Source of the DNA: an uncultured Clostridia bacterium
GTDB taxonomy: Bacteria > Bacillota > Clostridia > Christensenellales > CAG-314
Length of the DNA stretch: 64,000 bases
Direction: 5' to 3'
Assembly (NCBI GenBank): GCA_947053925.1
Contig: CAMRUG010000001.1
Coordinates: 186,001 to 250,000 of the forward strand
Below are positions 26,287 through 34,900 of the stretch, in pieces (position 1 is the stretch's first letter; every line of letters starts with the position of its first letter). A model generated the notes under the pieces. It did not search any database. It had not been told where the DNA came from and worked only from the letters and a program-made list of their open reading frames with translations. The translations under genes were made by a program, and so were the position numbers.

Positions 26287-29085
26287 ATGAGAGATCCTTA
26301 CGGTGGCTCCAATGCCAGAGCGGTAAAGAAACTTGAAAAAATAGCCAAACTGGTAGAAGAAAAGGAAAGTTTGTATGTCGGTATGTCCGACAGCGAATTG
26401 TCGAATCAGACACAAGTATTAAAAGACAGATACAATTCTGGCGAAACGCTAGACAAGTTATTACCCGATGCTTATGCGGTATGCCGCGAAGCCAGCAAGC
26501 GTGTTTTAAAACAACGGCACTTTCACGTTCAGATTTTGGGCGGTATTGCTCTGCACCAAGGGCGTATTTGTCAAATGGCTACGGGTGAAGGTAAAACTCT
26601 TACCGAAACGTTGCCCGCGTATCTTAATGCTTTAACGGGCGAAGGAGTGCATATTATTACAGTAAACGAATACCTTGCTACCCGCGATATGGAATGGATG
26701 GGCAAGATATTCCGCTTTTTGGGTTTGACGGTCGGGGTAACGCTGTCCAATATGTCGGCGCGCGAAAAACGTCAAGCGTATGCCTGCGATATAACATATG
26801 GTACAAACAACGAATTCGGTTTTGACTATTTGCGCGACAATATGTCTACGTCAAGGGCAAACTGCGTTCAACGCGGTTTGAATTTTGTCATTATCGACGA
26901 AGTGGACAGTATTCTTATCGACGAAGCCAGAACGCCACTTATTATATCCGGACCAAGCGGCAAATCGAGCGAAATGTACGTTACTGCCAACAGATTTGCC
27001 TGTACGCTTACGGGCTCGTCCAATACGGACGAAGAAGGCAAAACGCAGGACGAGGAAGAACCTAACGGCGACTATGTAGTAGACCGCAAACAAAAAACCG
27101 TCCGTTTAACGGATAAAGGAATTGTCAAAGCAGAAAGATACTTTAAATTAGACAATCTGTCCGCGCCGGAAAACACCGACTTAAACAGTTATATCAACAA
27201 CGCTTTAAGAGCGCACGCTATTATGCGCCGCGACGACGATTATATTGTAGAAAAGGGCGAAATAATTATTGTCGACTCCTTTACGGGACGTAAAATGGAG
27301 GGCAGACGTTTTAACGGCGGACTCCATCAGGCAATCGAAGCGAAAGAACACGTTACTATAAAAGAAGAAAACAAAACTCTCGCCACGATAACTTTCCAAA
27401 ACTACTTCCGCCTTTATCACAAGTTGAGCGGAATGACGGGAACGGCTAAAACGGAAGAGCAGGAATTTAATACCATTTACAATATCGATGTTGTTGCAAT
27501 TCCCACAAATTTGCCTATGATCCGTAACGACCGTTCCGACGTGGTGTATTCTACCCGTCAAGGCAAGTTAAAGGCTATTGTTAAAGAAATTAAGGAACGT
27601 AATGCCAAAGGACAGCCCATTCTGGTAGGCACGATAACCGTTGAAAAGAGTGAGGAGTTGTCGAGACTTCTTACGGCAGAGAATATCAAACACAATGTCT
27701 TAAACGCCAAGTACCACAAGCGCGAAGCGGAAATCGTGGCGCAGGCAGGACGTTACGGGGCGGTAACAATCGCTACCAATATGGCAGGCCGCGGAACGGA
27801 TATTCTGCTCGGCGGCAATCCCGAATTCCTTGCAAAGCAGGAAATGAAACGTCTCGGCTACGAAGACGAACAGATAGACGTTGCTACAAGTTTTGTTAAG
27901 GGCGACCTTGAAGCGGAGAAGTTAAAACAAACTTATACCGACCTAGTTGCCAAGTACAAGGTGCAAACGGACAAGGAAAAGCAAGAAGTTGTAGCCGCAG
28001 GCGGACTGTGCGTAATGGGCACTGAACGTCATGACTCACGCCGTATAGACGACCAGTTGCGCGGACGTGCCGGACGTCAGGGGGATCCGGGTACAAGCAT
28101 ATTTTATATCTCGGCAGAAGACGACCTTGTGCGTATTTTCGGCGGAGATATGATGCAGCGAATAATGGCGTTCGGACGTTTTGATGAGGAAACTCCGCTG
28201 GAAAACCGTTTGGTAACCAAGGTTATCGAATCGGCGCAAAAGCGTATAGAAGGTCTGCATTTTTCCAGCCGTAAAAACGTTTTGCAATACGACGACGTAA
28301 ATAATAGACAGCGTAAAGTCATTTATCAGGAACGTAACCGTATTTTGGATAACGAAGACGTCCATTCGGAAATTATTGCTATGGTTGGCGAGTATGCGCG
28401 TTTGGCGCTTGCCGACGCCTGCGACAGTCAAGTAGACGTATCCAAGTGGAATTTGGATAAAGTAAACGCAGGGCTGGCTAAGTACTTCGATTTTGAACAG
28501 CCTATTTTGGAAGAAAGCGATTTGACGACTGCCCGTGAAGTTTGCGACAGTCTTGCCGAAAGATGCCGCGAATATCTTAACGGACGTTTGGACGAAGACG
28601 AGGGCGGCAACGTTGTTCCCTTTAAAGAAGCGGAGCGTTTTGTGTTGTTGCGTACAATCGACAATATGTGGATGGATCACCTAGACGCACTGGACGATTT
28701 GCGTCAAGGCGTAGGGCTTCAGGCAATAGGTCAGCACGACCCCATTATGGTGTACAAGAAAGAAGCTTTCGATATGTTTGAAAAACTCAACGAAAATATT
28801 AAAGTACAAACTATCCGTATGCTTACTTTTGCAAAAATCGTTCAAACACTAAGACCAAACAATGTTAAGCAGGGCGAAATAAACGCCGAGAAAAAACTTA
28901 ACGGACCATGTCCGTGCGGAAGCGGCAAAAAATACAAGAACTGCTGTTATGCCAAGGATATTGCTAAAAATCAGGCAAATGCCGATGAAACGGCAGACGG
29001 ACAAACGCCGTCAAGACCGCTTACAAAGCAGGAAGAATATGCTTTAAAACGTCAGCAACGCAAGGAAAATAAAAGTAAAAAATAA
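26287..29085 (+). CDS. secA: Preprotein translocase ATPase SecA
   Basis: The 932-residue motor drives Sec-dependent export at the membrane. The Walker A motif ATGEGKTL lies at about 98-105, Walker B is IIDEVDSILID near 205, the second helicase domain has TNMAGRGTDI near 500, and GRAGRQGDPG near 597. The C-terminus carries the SEC-C zinc site CPCGSGKKYKNCC near 875, followed by a charged tail. Translation starts after AAGGAGAA. Its many likely clients in this window include the lipoproteins and the PI-PLC-like enzyme. prfB follows three bases after its stop. Confidence 0.98.
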   Translation: MRDPYGGSNARAVKKLEKIAKLVEEKESLYVGMSDSELSNQTQVLKDRYNSGETLDKLLPDAYAVCREASKRVLKQRHFHVQILGGIALHQGRICQMATGEGKTLTETLPAYLNALTGEGVHIITVNEYLATRDMEWMGKIFRFLGLTVGVTLSNMSAREKRQAYACDITYGTNNEFGFDYLRDNMSTSRANCVQRGLNFVIIDEVDSILIDEARTPLIISGPSGKSSEMYVTANRFACTLTGSSNTDEEGKTQDEEEPNGDYVVDRKQKTVRLTDKGIVKAERYFKLDNLSAPENTDLNSYINNALRAHAIMRRDDDYIVEKGEIIIVDSFTGRKMEGRRFNGGLHQAIEAKEHVTIKEENKTLATITFQNYFRLYHKLSGMTGTAKTEEQEFNTIYNIDVVAIPTNLPMIRNDRSDVVYSTRQGKLKAIVKEIKERNAKGQPILVGTITVEKSEELSRLLTAENIKHNVLNAKYHKREAEIVAQAGRYGAVTIATNMAGRGTDILLGGNPEFLAKQEMKRLGYEDEQIDVATSFVKGDLEAEKLKQTYTDLVAKYKVQTDKEKQEVVAAGGLCVMGTERHDSRRIDDQLRGRAGRQGDPGTSIFYISAEDDLVRIFGGDMMQRIMAFGRFDEETPLENRLVTKVIESAQKRIEGLHFSSRKNVLQYDDVNNRQRKVIYQERNRILDNEDVHSEIIAMVGEYARLALADACDSQVDVSKWNLDKVNAGLAKYFDFEQPILEESDLTTAREVCDSLAERCREYLNGRLDEDEGGNVVPFKEAERFVLLRTIDNMWMDHLDALDDLRQGVGLQAIGQHDPIMVYKKEAFDMFEKLNENIKVQTIRMLTFAKIVQTLRPNNVKQGEINAEKKLNGPCPCGSGKKYKNCCYAKDIAKNQANADETADGQTPSRPLTKQEEYALKRQQRKENKSKK

Positions 29086-29088
29086 ACA

Positions 29089-30183
29089 ATGATTCAAATT
29101 GAAGAATTAAAACAGAATATAAAAGATTTAACGTTTAAACTTAACGGCGTGGGCGAAAGCCTCAATTTGCCCGTTCTTAAACAGGAATTAGAGCAGTTGA
29201 CTGCTAAGCAGCATAATCCCGATTTTTGGAACGACGTCAAGAATGCTCAACAGATAAGTCAGCGTGCAAAAAATATCGAAGATAAGATTGCTTTGTACGA
29301 AAAACTACGCAAAAGTTTGACGGACGTAAACGACTTGTTGGAACTTTGCGACGGCGACGAAACTATGCTTGAAGAAACGGCGGCAGAGCTTAACCGTATT
29401 ACTACGGATATCAACGTTTTGCATATAGCAACGCTTCTTTCGGGCAAGTACGATGCAAACAACGCCATTTTAACTTTGCACGCAGGGGCAGGCGGGACAG
29501 AAGCGCAGGACTGGGTTCAGATGCTTTACCGTATGTATACGCGTTACTGCGAACGCCGCGGTTACAAACTCGAAGTGTTGGATTTTCTCGACGGCGAAGA
29601 AGCGGGGATAAAATCGGTAACTTTTCAGGTCAACGGGGCAAACGCATACGGATATTTAAAGGCGGAAAAAGGCGTTCACCGTCTAGTGCGTATTTCACCT
29701 TTCGATTCTGCAAAGCGCAGACACACAAGTTTCGCTTCGCTCGAAGTAATGCCGGAATTGCCCCAAGATAACGATATTGTAATAGACGACAAGGATTTAA
29801 AAATAGATACCTATCGCAGCAGCGGTGCAGGCGGACAGCATATTAACAAAACAGAGTCTGCTATCCGTATTACTCACGTTCCTACGGGGATAGTGGTATC
29901 CTGCCAGACCCAACGCAGTCAAATGCAAAACCGCGACCAAGCAATGTCTATGCTCAAAAGTAAGTTGGCGGAATTGAAAGAACGCGAACAGATGGAAGAA
30001 GCGGCGGCAATCAAAGGCGAAGTCAAAAAGATTGAATGGGGCAGTCAGATACGCAGTTATGTATTCTGCCCGTACACGCTTGTAAAAGACCACCGCACCA
30101 ACTTTGAAAACGCCAACATAAACGACGTTATGGACGGCAATATACAGCCTTTTATCGAAGATTATCTCTCAAAAGCAATGTAA
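29089..30183 (+). CDS. prfB: Peptide chain release factor 2
   Basis: The 364-residue protein releases peptides at UGA and UAA. The anticodon-like SPF tripeptide is at 203-205 (RISPFDSAKRR) and the catalytic GGQ at 249-251 (SSGAGGQHINK), both diagnostic for RF2. The reading frame is continuous from ATG to the PDFWND motif (about residues 43-48). The autoregulatory +1 frameshift with an internal UGA, common in this gene near codon 25, is therefore absent. No Shine-Dalgarno sequence precedes the ATG, and the three-base gap after secA points to coupled translation. Confidence 0.97.
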   Translation: MIQIEELKQNIKDLTFKLNGVGESLNLPVLKQELEQLTAKQHNPDFWNDVKNAQQISQRAKNIEDKIALYEKLRKSLTDVNDLLELCDGDETMLEETAAELNRITTDINVLHIATLLSGKYDANNAILTLHAGAGGTEAQDWVQMLYRMYTRYCERRGYKLEVLDFLDGEEAGIKSVTFQVNGANAYGYLKAEKGVHRLVRISPFDSAKRRHTSFASLEVMPELPQDNDIVIDDKDLKIDTYRSSGAGGQHINKTESAIRITHVPTGIVVSCQTQRSQMQNRDQAMSMLKSKLAELKEREQMEEAAAIKGEVKKIEWGSQIRSYVFCPYTLVKDHRTNFENANINDVMDGNIQPFIEDYLSKAM

Positions 30184-30205
30184 TTAAATATTAGGGCAAT
30201 GTAAA

Positions 30206-30691
30206 ATGACGTTAAAATTAAAAACTGACAGAAACTGCATTATTAAGTGGATTATACCGTGGTTAATAATCGGCGCGGTAATATATGTATTTTTAATGGT
30301 AGATATATATTACAATAATAATGTCGGCTCCGCCAGTAAAGGCATATCTATAGCGTTAGCGGTAGTTCTATTACTGCTTCTTTCACTAATACTAATATTG
30401 AAATTTGCAAAAAGAAAGTTACATATTTTTACCGAAGAAACGGTTAGAGTATACAAAGGTAAAAAACTTATATTCGATATTAAGGTTGAGGATATAGTAT
30501 CTATGAAATATACAAGAAACACCGTTGAATATGTATACAAATGGATGACGGGCGATGTTGCCCGCGGCGGACCGTCAGGTAAGATACGGTTATATATGAA
30601 ACAAAAAAACGTAATAATCTTAGGATGTTTTACAATAAGGCAAATCAAAAAACTTAAAAATTTGTACGGAGAATTGATGGAAATTATTTAA
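30206..30691 (+). CDS. Small membrane protein with PH-like C-terminal domain
   Basis: The 161-residue protein has two membrane helices (about 13-33 and 46-65) followed by a soluble domain (70-161). The domain's strands (LHIFTEETVRVYKGKKLIFDI, VEDIVSMKYTRN, VIILGCFTIRQIKKLKNLYGEL) and final amphipathic helix resemble the bacterial PH/YdbS-like fold. The function is not known. It begins 23 bases after prfB and may be read through from that operon, which ends at the terminator at 30708. Codon use is more AT-rich than prfB. Confidence 0.65.
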   Translation: MTLKLKTDRNCIIKWIIPWLIIGAVIYVFLMVDIYYNNNVGSASKGISIALAVVLLLLLSLILILKFAKRKLHIFTEETVRVYKGKKLIFDIKVEDIVSMKYTRNTVEYVYKWMTGDVARGGPSGKIRLYMKQKNVIILGCFTIRQIKKLKNLYGELMEII

Positions 30692-30707
30692 GGACAAACA
30701 CTAATGC

Positions 30708-30740
30708 AACGGCGGTCAATTTGACCGCCGTTATTGTATA
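30708..30740 (+). terminator. Terminator after the PH-like membrane protein gene
   Basis: AACGGCGGTCAA (30708-30719) pairs with TTGACCGCCGTT (30721-30732). The T-tail is short. Confidence 0.7.
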
Positions 30741-30874
30741 GTAGTAACTAATTTTTATTTATAACATTATCTACTAATTGTTCTGTTTATAAAGCAAATT
30801 TATCTCTAAGCGGTTAGTTGATAAGTTTTAATCTTGAATTTTAATAAAATTTTAAAAAATTTTCACAAAAACTA

Positions 30875-30930
30875 TTGACAAATGCATATAATGTGGTATA
30901 ATGTTAGCAATCAATGAGTTAGAGTGCTAA
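30875..30930 (+). promoter_or_regulatory. Heat-shock promoter with CIRCE operator
   Basis: TTGACA (30875-30880), 16 bases, TATAAT (30897-30902). The CIRCE element TTAGCAATC-N9-GAGTGCTAA (30904-30930) follows directly, with one mismatch to the consensus in the left arm. This is the site of the HrcA repressor, covering the transcription start. Confidence 0.92.
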
Positions 30931-31033
30931 CAAACAATACAAAAGATTGCTAAAAATGAGCAAAAAATTGTATTTGCAAGTATAGAACAACCCGCCCTTG
31001 ATAATAATATTAACAAAAAAGGAGATTTTAATT

Positions 31034-31435
31034 ATGAAAAATTATCTTGTACACAGAAATAACGATTTATTCGACGAAGCATTTGACAGTTTCTTCCGTC
31101 CTTTTTATGTAGATTCCGAAAGTTCTTTTATGAAAACGGATATCAAAGAAACGGAGAAAGACTATATCCTAGACGTAGAAATGCCGGGATTTGAGAAAAA
31201 AGACATCAGTTTAAAATTTGAAAGCGGTTATATAACCATATCCGCTAAAAAGGAAAATAACGAAGAAAATTCACGTTACCTGCGCCGCGAGCGTGCCGTA
31301 AGTTGTTCGCGCAGTTACTATATGGGAGACGTGGACGAAAAGCAAATTAAAGCAAAATACGAAAACGGCGTTTTGATGGTAACGGTACCTAAGGATAAAC
31401 CCGAACAAGTAAAACACGCGATAGCAATCGAATAA
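31034..31435 (+). CDS. Small heat-shock protein, Hsp20/alpha-crystallin family
   Basis: The 133-residue ATP-independent holdase starts at 31034 after AAAGGAGA; an upstream ATG twelve codons away has no ribosome site. The alpha-crystallin domain is complete: MKTDIKETEKDYILDVEMPGFEKKDISLKF opens it and a C-terminal GVLMVTVPKD closes the last strand. It would bind unfolding proteins in the cytosol. A CIRCE element at its promoter indicates HrcA control. It is monocistronic, with a terminator at 31459. Confidence 0.95.
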   Translation: MKNYLVHRNNDLFDEAFDSFFRPFYVDSESSFMKTDIKETEKDYILDVEMPGFEKKDISLKFESGYITISAKKENNEENSRYLRRERAVSCSRSYYMGDVDEKQIKAKYENGVLMVTVPKDKPEQVKHAIAIE

Positions 31436-31458
31436 CAAACAATGTTCTTCTCCATTTC

Positions 31459-31496
31459 AAAAACCTCTTGCGGATTTAATTCCGCAGGAGGTTTTT
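31459..31496 (+). terminator. Terminator of hsp20
   Basis: A 14-bp stem (AAACCTCTTGCGGA / TCCGCAGGAGGTTT, one G-U pair) with a 6-base loop and a T-run. Confidence 0.9.
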
Positions 31497-31983
31497 GTAC
31501 TTTTTACGGCATTGAAGTATACTTATCAATGTAGCGTACTAGGCGAAAATGCAGAACGCGAAGATTTTAATTGTTGCTCTTGGCGCTAGTGTAGTATTGA
31601 TTTTTAAGTTTAAGAGTTTTATAATGCATGTAATCAAATTTATGTTTTAAGACATAAGTAAGTTATGAAAAAAATTTACAGTAGATATGTCAGTCTTTTT
31701 TGTCGTTTATTATTTTTTTTGCAATTCGGTAGATTTACCGAAAATCAAATTACGCTTAGCAATCATCTAAGTATTTTATTTTTATAACAAATGCTTTAAA
31801 AAATTCAACGGCAAATAAGTTAGTATACAGATTATTTCACAATTGTTGATTAACTTAACGTTTACTTCATTGAAAATAGTTATAAATTGTTGTATAATTT
31901 AATTTAAAGGATACCGTTAGTTTGATTGGTAAAACCCAAACGGTATATTCGGCATAAAATACAAAATAAACTAAGGGGTAACA
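31497..31983. other. Intergenic region with the RND pump promoter
   Basis: Very AT-rich. It holds the promoter at 31870-31898 and a leader hairpin (ATACCGTT / AACGGTAT, 31911-31945). A 34-codon frame at 31549-31650 has no ribosome site and is not called. Confidence 0.5.
31870..31945 (+). promoter_or_regulatory. Promoter and leader dyad of the RND exporter gene
   Basis: TTGAAA (31870-31875), 17 bases, TATAAT (31893-31898). In the leader ATACCGTT and AACGGTAT can pair over about 20 bases; this could be an operator or an RNA hairpin. Confidence 0.7.
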
Positions 31984-34900
31984 ATGAATTCACTTATCAA
32001 AACTACAATAAAACGTCCTGTTACTATATGCGTGTTAGTTGTTATATTGTTAGCGGTAGGCGTACTGGCAACAATGGATATGTCGACAAACCTGTTGCCT
32101 AATATCAAAATGCCGATGCTGGGAGTAACTGTAATTTATCCGGGAGCGGGCGCGCAAAGCGTGCAAGATTCCGTTACGACTCCCGTTGAACGGTCGCTGC
32201 AGACGGTTTCGGGCGTTACTGAAATAGAAACGCGATCGTACGACAACGTTTCTATTGCCATTCTCACTTTTAATTACGGTACGGATATCGACAAGAAAAT
32301 AGACGATATTTCCGACGCTTTCAAGTCTGTAAAATTTCCGCAAGGCTGCGAAGAACCGTCTTTTGTCAAAATAGATATGAACGGCACGGCGGCGGCAACT
32401 GTATCCGTTTATCAGGATATCGATTCTCCCGATACCGATTTGCTTGCAAAGGATGCCGAAGCGCTTGCAATTAAACTCCGCGCTATCGAAGGCGTCGGCT
32501 CTGTCAATGTGCTTGGCAGTCCCGAAAAGCAAATTAAAATTACGGCGTTACAGGGGTTGGATATTACCGCTCTTGCGCTTATACAGGCGTTAACGAAAGA
32601 GAATTTAGATTTGCCGCTAGGTACGATAATACAAAACGGCTCAGTCATCTCCATCCGTAACGAATCGAATGCAAAAAGCGTTTTAGAGGTTATGCAACTG
32701 CCTGTAGAAATGGAATTGGGCACAAGCGTTTTGTCTTCGCTTGCAACAGTCAAATCGGCGGTTAAAACATACGCGACTTGCACCCTTAACGAATTTAACG
32801 ACTATGTAGAAAAGGCGCGCCAGGCGCGTCGGGCGATTGACGAAATTGACGGCAAATCTTACGAAGAACTGAGCGAATTGCAAAATAACTTGTCTTCTGT
32901 CAAATCGTTAATGATGTTGCTCCGAGAAAATTCCAGTCAGCAACTACGCTTGATGTGGCACTGGATAGATTCCGGACTTGTTAAAAACGACGAATTCAAA
33001 GATATGACGGACGATGACCTTAAAGCGCTTGCGCAATCTAATCAGTACGGGCTGAGTTTTGAAACGCTCAAATGGATAAGAGACGGCGCGGTAAACGGCG
33101 ACTTGGAAACAAACTGGAACAATCTTGTGCTGTTCCGTCAAAGTATGGAATATGCCGAGTTGGCTGACGACATTCCGTACGAACATTTTGCAAATCTGTT
33201 CCAAAACGGCGGAGTAGCCGAACTTGTAACGTTGGTCGATCCCGACAGCGGCAAGGAATACAAGGAGCGGTACGAATATAACGGTTTGGACATACTGCAT
33301 TTGCACGATGCAAATTGTCCCGACGGAGACGGATGTGCGAAAGACAACTTTGACCACTCCCAAGCGGTTGATGTATGTAAGTTTGCCGATTCCGTCAATA
33401 CGGTTGCTTTTCAGAATATTTTAGATACCGTAAAACAAGCGGAAGATAACGGCGAAGAACCGCAAATAAGCGATGAGCAATTTGCCGCATTGTTTGTCAA
33501 TTCTACGCAAGGCAACGAATTTGCCGCGCTTATGTCGCCGCAGGTAATTCACATTATACGTTTGGATAATTTCGATAAAGACGTTGTCAGTCCGGACGGA
33601 ACAACAAAACAAAGCATTGTAAAAACTTTAACCGAAACAAAACTCAAACACGTCGAAGAAGAATATCCCGACGACCCGTCTGCCGACAGAAAAGCGGTTT
33701 ATTCTAACGGCAAAGCCGTGGCAAAAAACGGAGATAACGAAATAGGCGTAATTATAAACGATGTTTTTGTCAAAGTGGATAACTTCGGGCGTTTGATTAA
33801 CGCCGAAGGCAAATTGATAGACGAAGGGGGCAACGTATTAACGCTTTCGGATGAGCAGTCGGCAGAAAATTTCTATTCGTACGGTGGGTATACGGTATTT
33901 TCAACCGACGGTGAATTGTTAGAATTGTACAACAAACTCAACCTTGACGAACTGGATATAGGAATAACCCCGACTACGGATACTATCGGATTTATCCGTA
34001 AAGCAGATATAACCGACAACGCGACCAAACTGATTGTTCCTGCGGCTTATGTGGGAAAAATAGAACAAAAAACCATCCATCAGGCCTATGCCGAGTACAA
34101 CGGCAAATTAGCCGTAACTTTGGAAGTGTACGCCGTAACCGGCGCAAATACAACAAAAGTGGTGTCTGCGGTTAAAAAAGCAATGACGGCGGTTAACGTC
34201 TCCGAACAATGCAAAGTCGTACTTCTTGACGATAAGGCAGAATTTATAAACGACAGTATTTCAAACGTACTTTCTTCTATCGTTATCGGCGGCGTTTTGG
34301 CAATACTGGTAATATATTTGTTTGTCGGTAAAATAGGTTCGTCGCTAGTCGTTTCTATTACAATGCCGTTGTCTGTACTCGTTGCATTGATAGGTTTGTG
34401 GGCAATGGATATATCGTTAAACCTTGTATCTCTCGGCGGTCTTGCAGTCGGTATCGGTATGCTTGTCGATAACAGCATTGTCGTTTTGGAGAGTATAACC
34501 AAACACCGCGACTCGGGCGAAAGCGTTTTCGACAGTTGTCTTAACGGAACGCGAGAAGTCGCAGGTTCATTACTCGCTTCAACGCTTACTAATATTTGCG
34601 TATTTTTCCCAATACTTTTTGCAAAGGGGCTAACGCGCGAAATATTTTACGATTTGGTGTGGGCGGTAATGTTCTCGATAGTTATGTCGCTGCTTGTGGC
34701 AGTAACGGTCATTCCGTCGCTTTACCACTTGATTTATAACCGTAGTCCCCGTCCGCGTTATAAAAAGGATAAGGACGGAAACAAAGTACTTGTAGGCACG
34801 TTTGAAGACGGCGAACCGCGCGGCGAACGCAAACCGTTATATGACGAGACTTCTGCAATCGGTAAGGCGAAAGAAACGGAAACTGCCGAACCTACGCAAA

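Noticed and set aside
31549..31650. A 34-codon hydrophobic frame
   Set aside because: No ribosome site or promoter lies in front and there is no other sign of coding.
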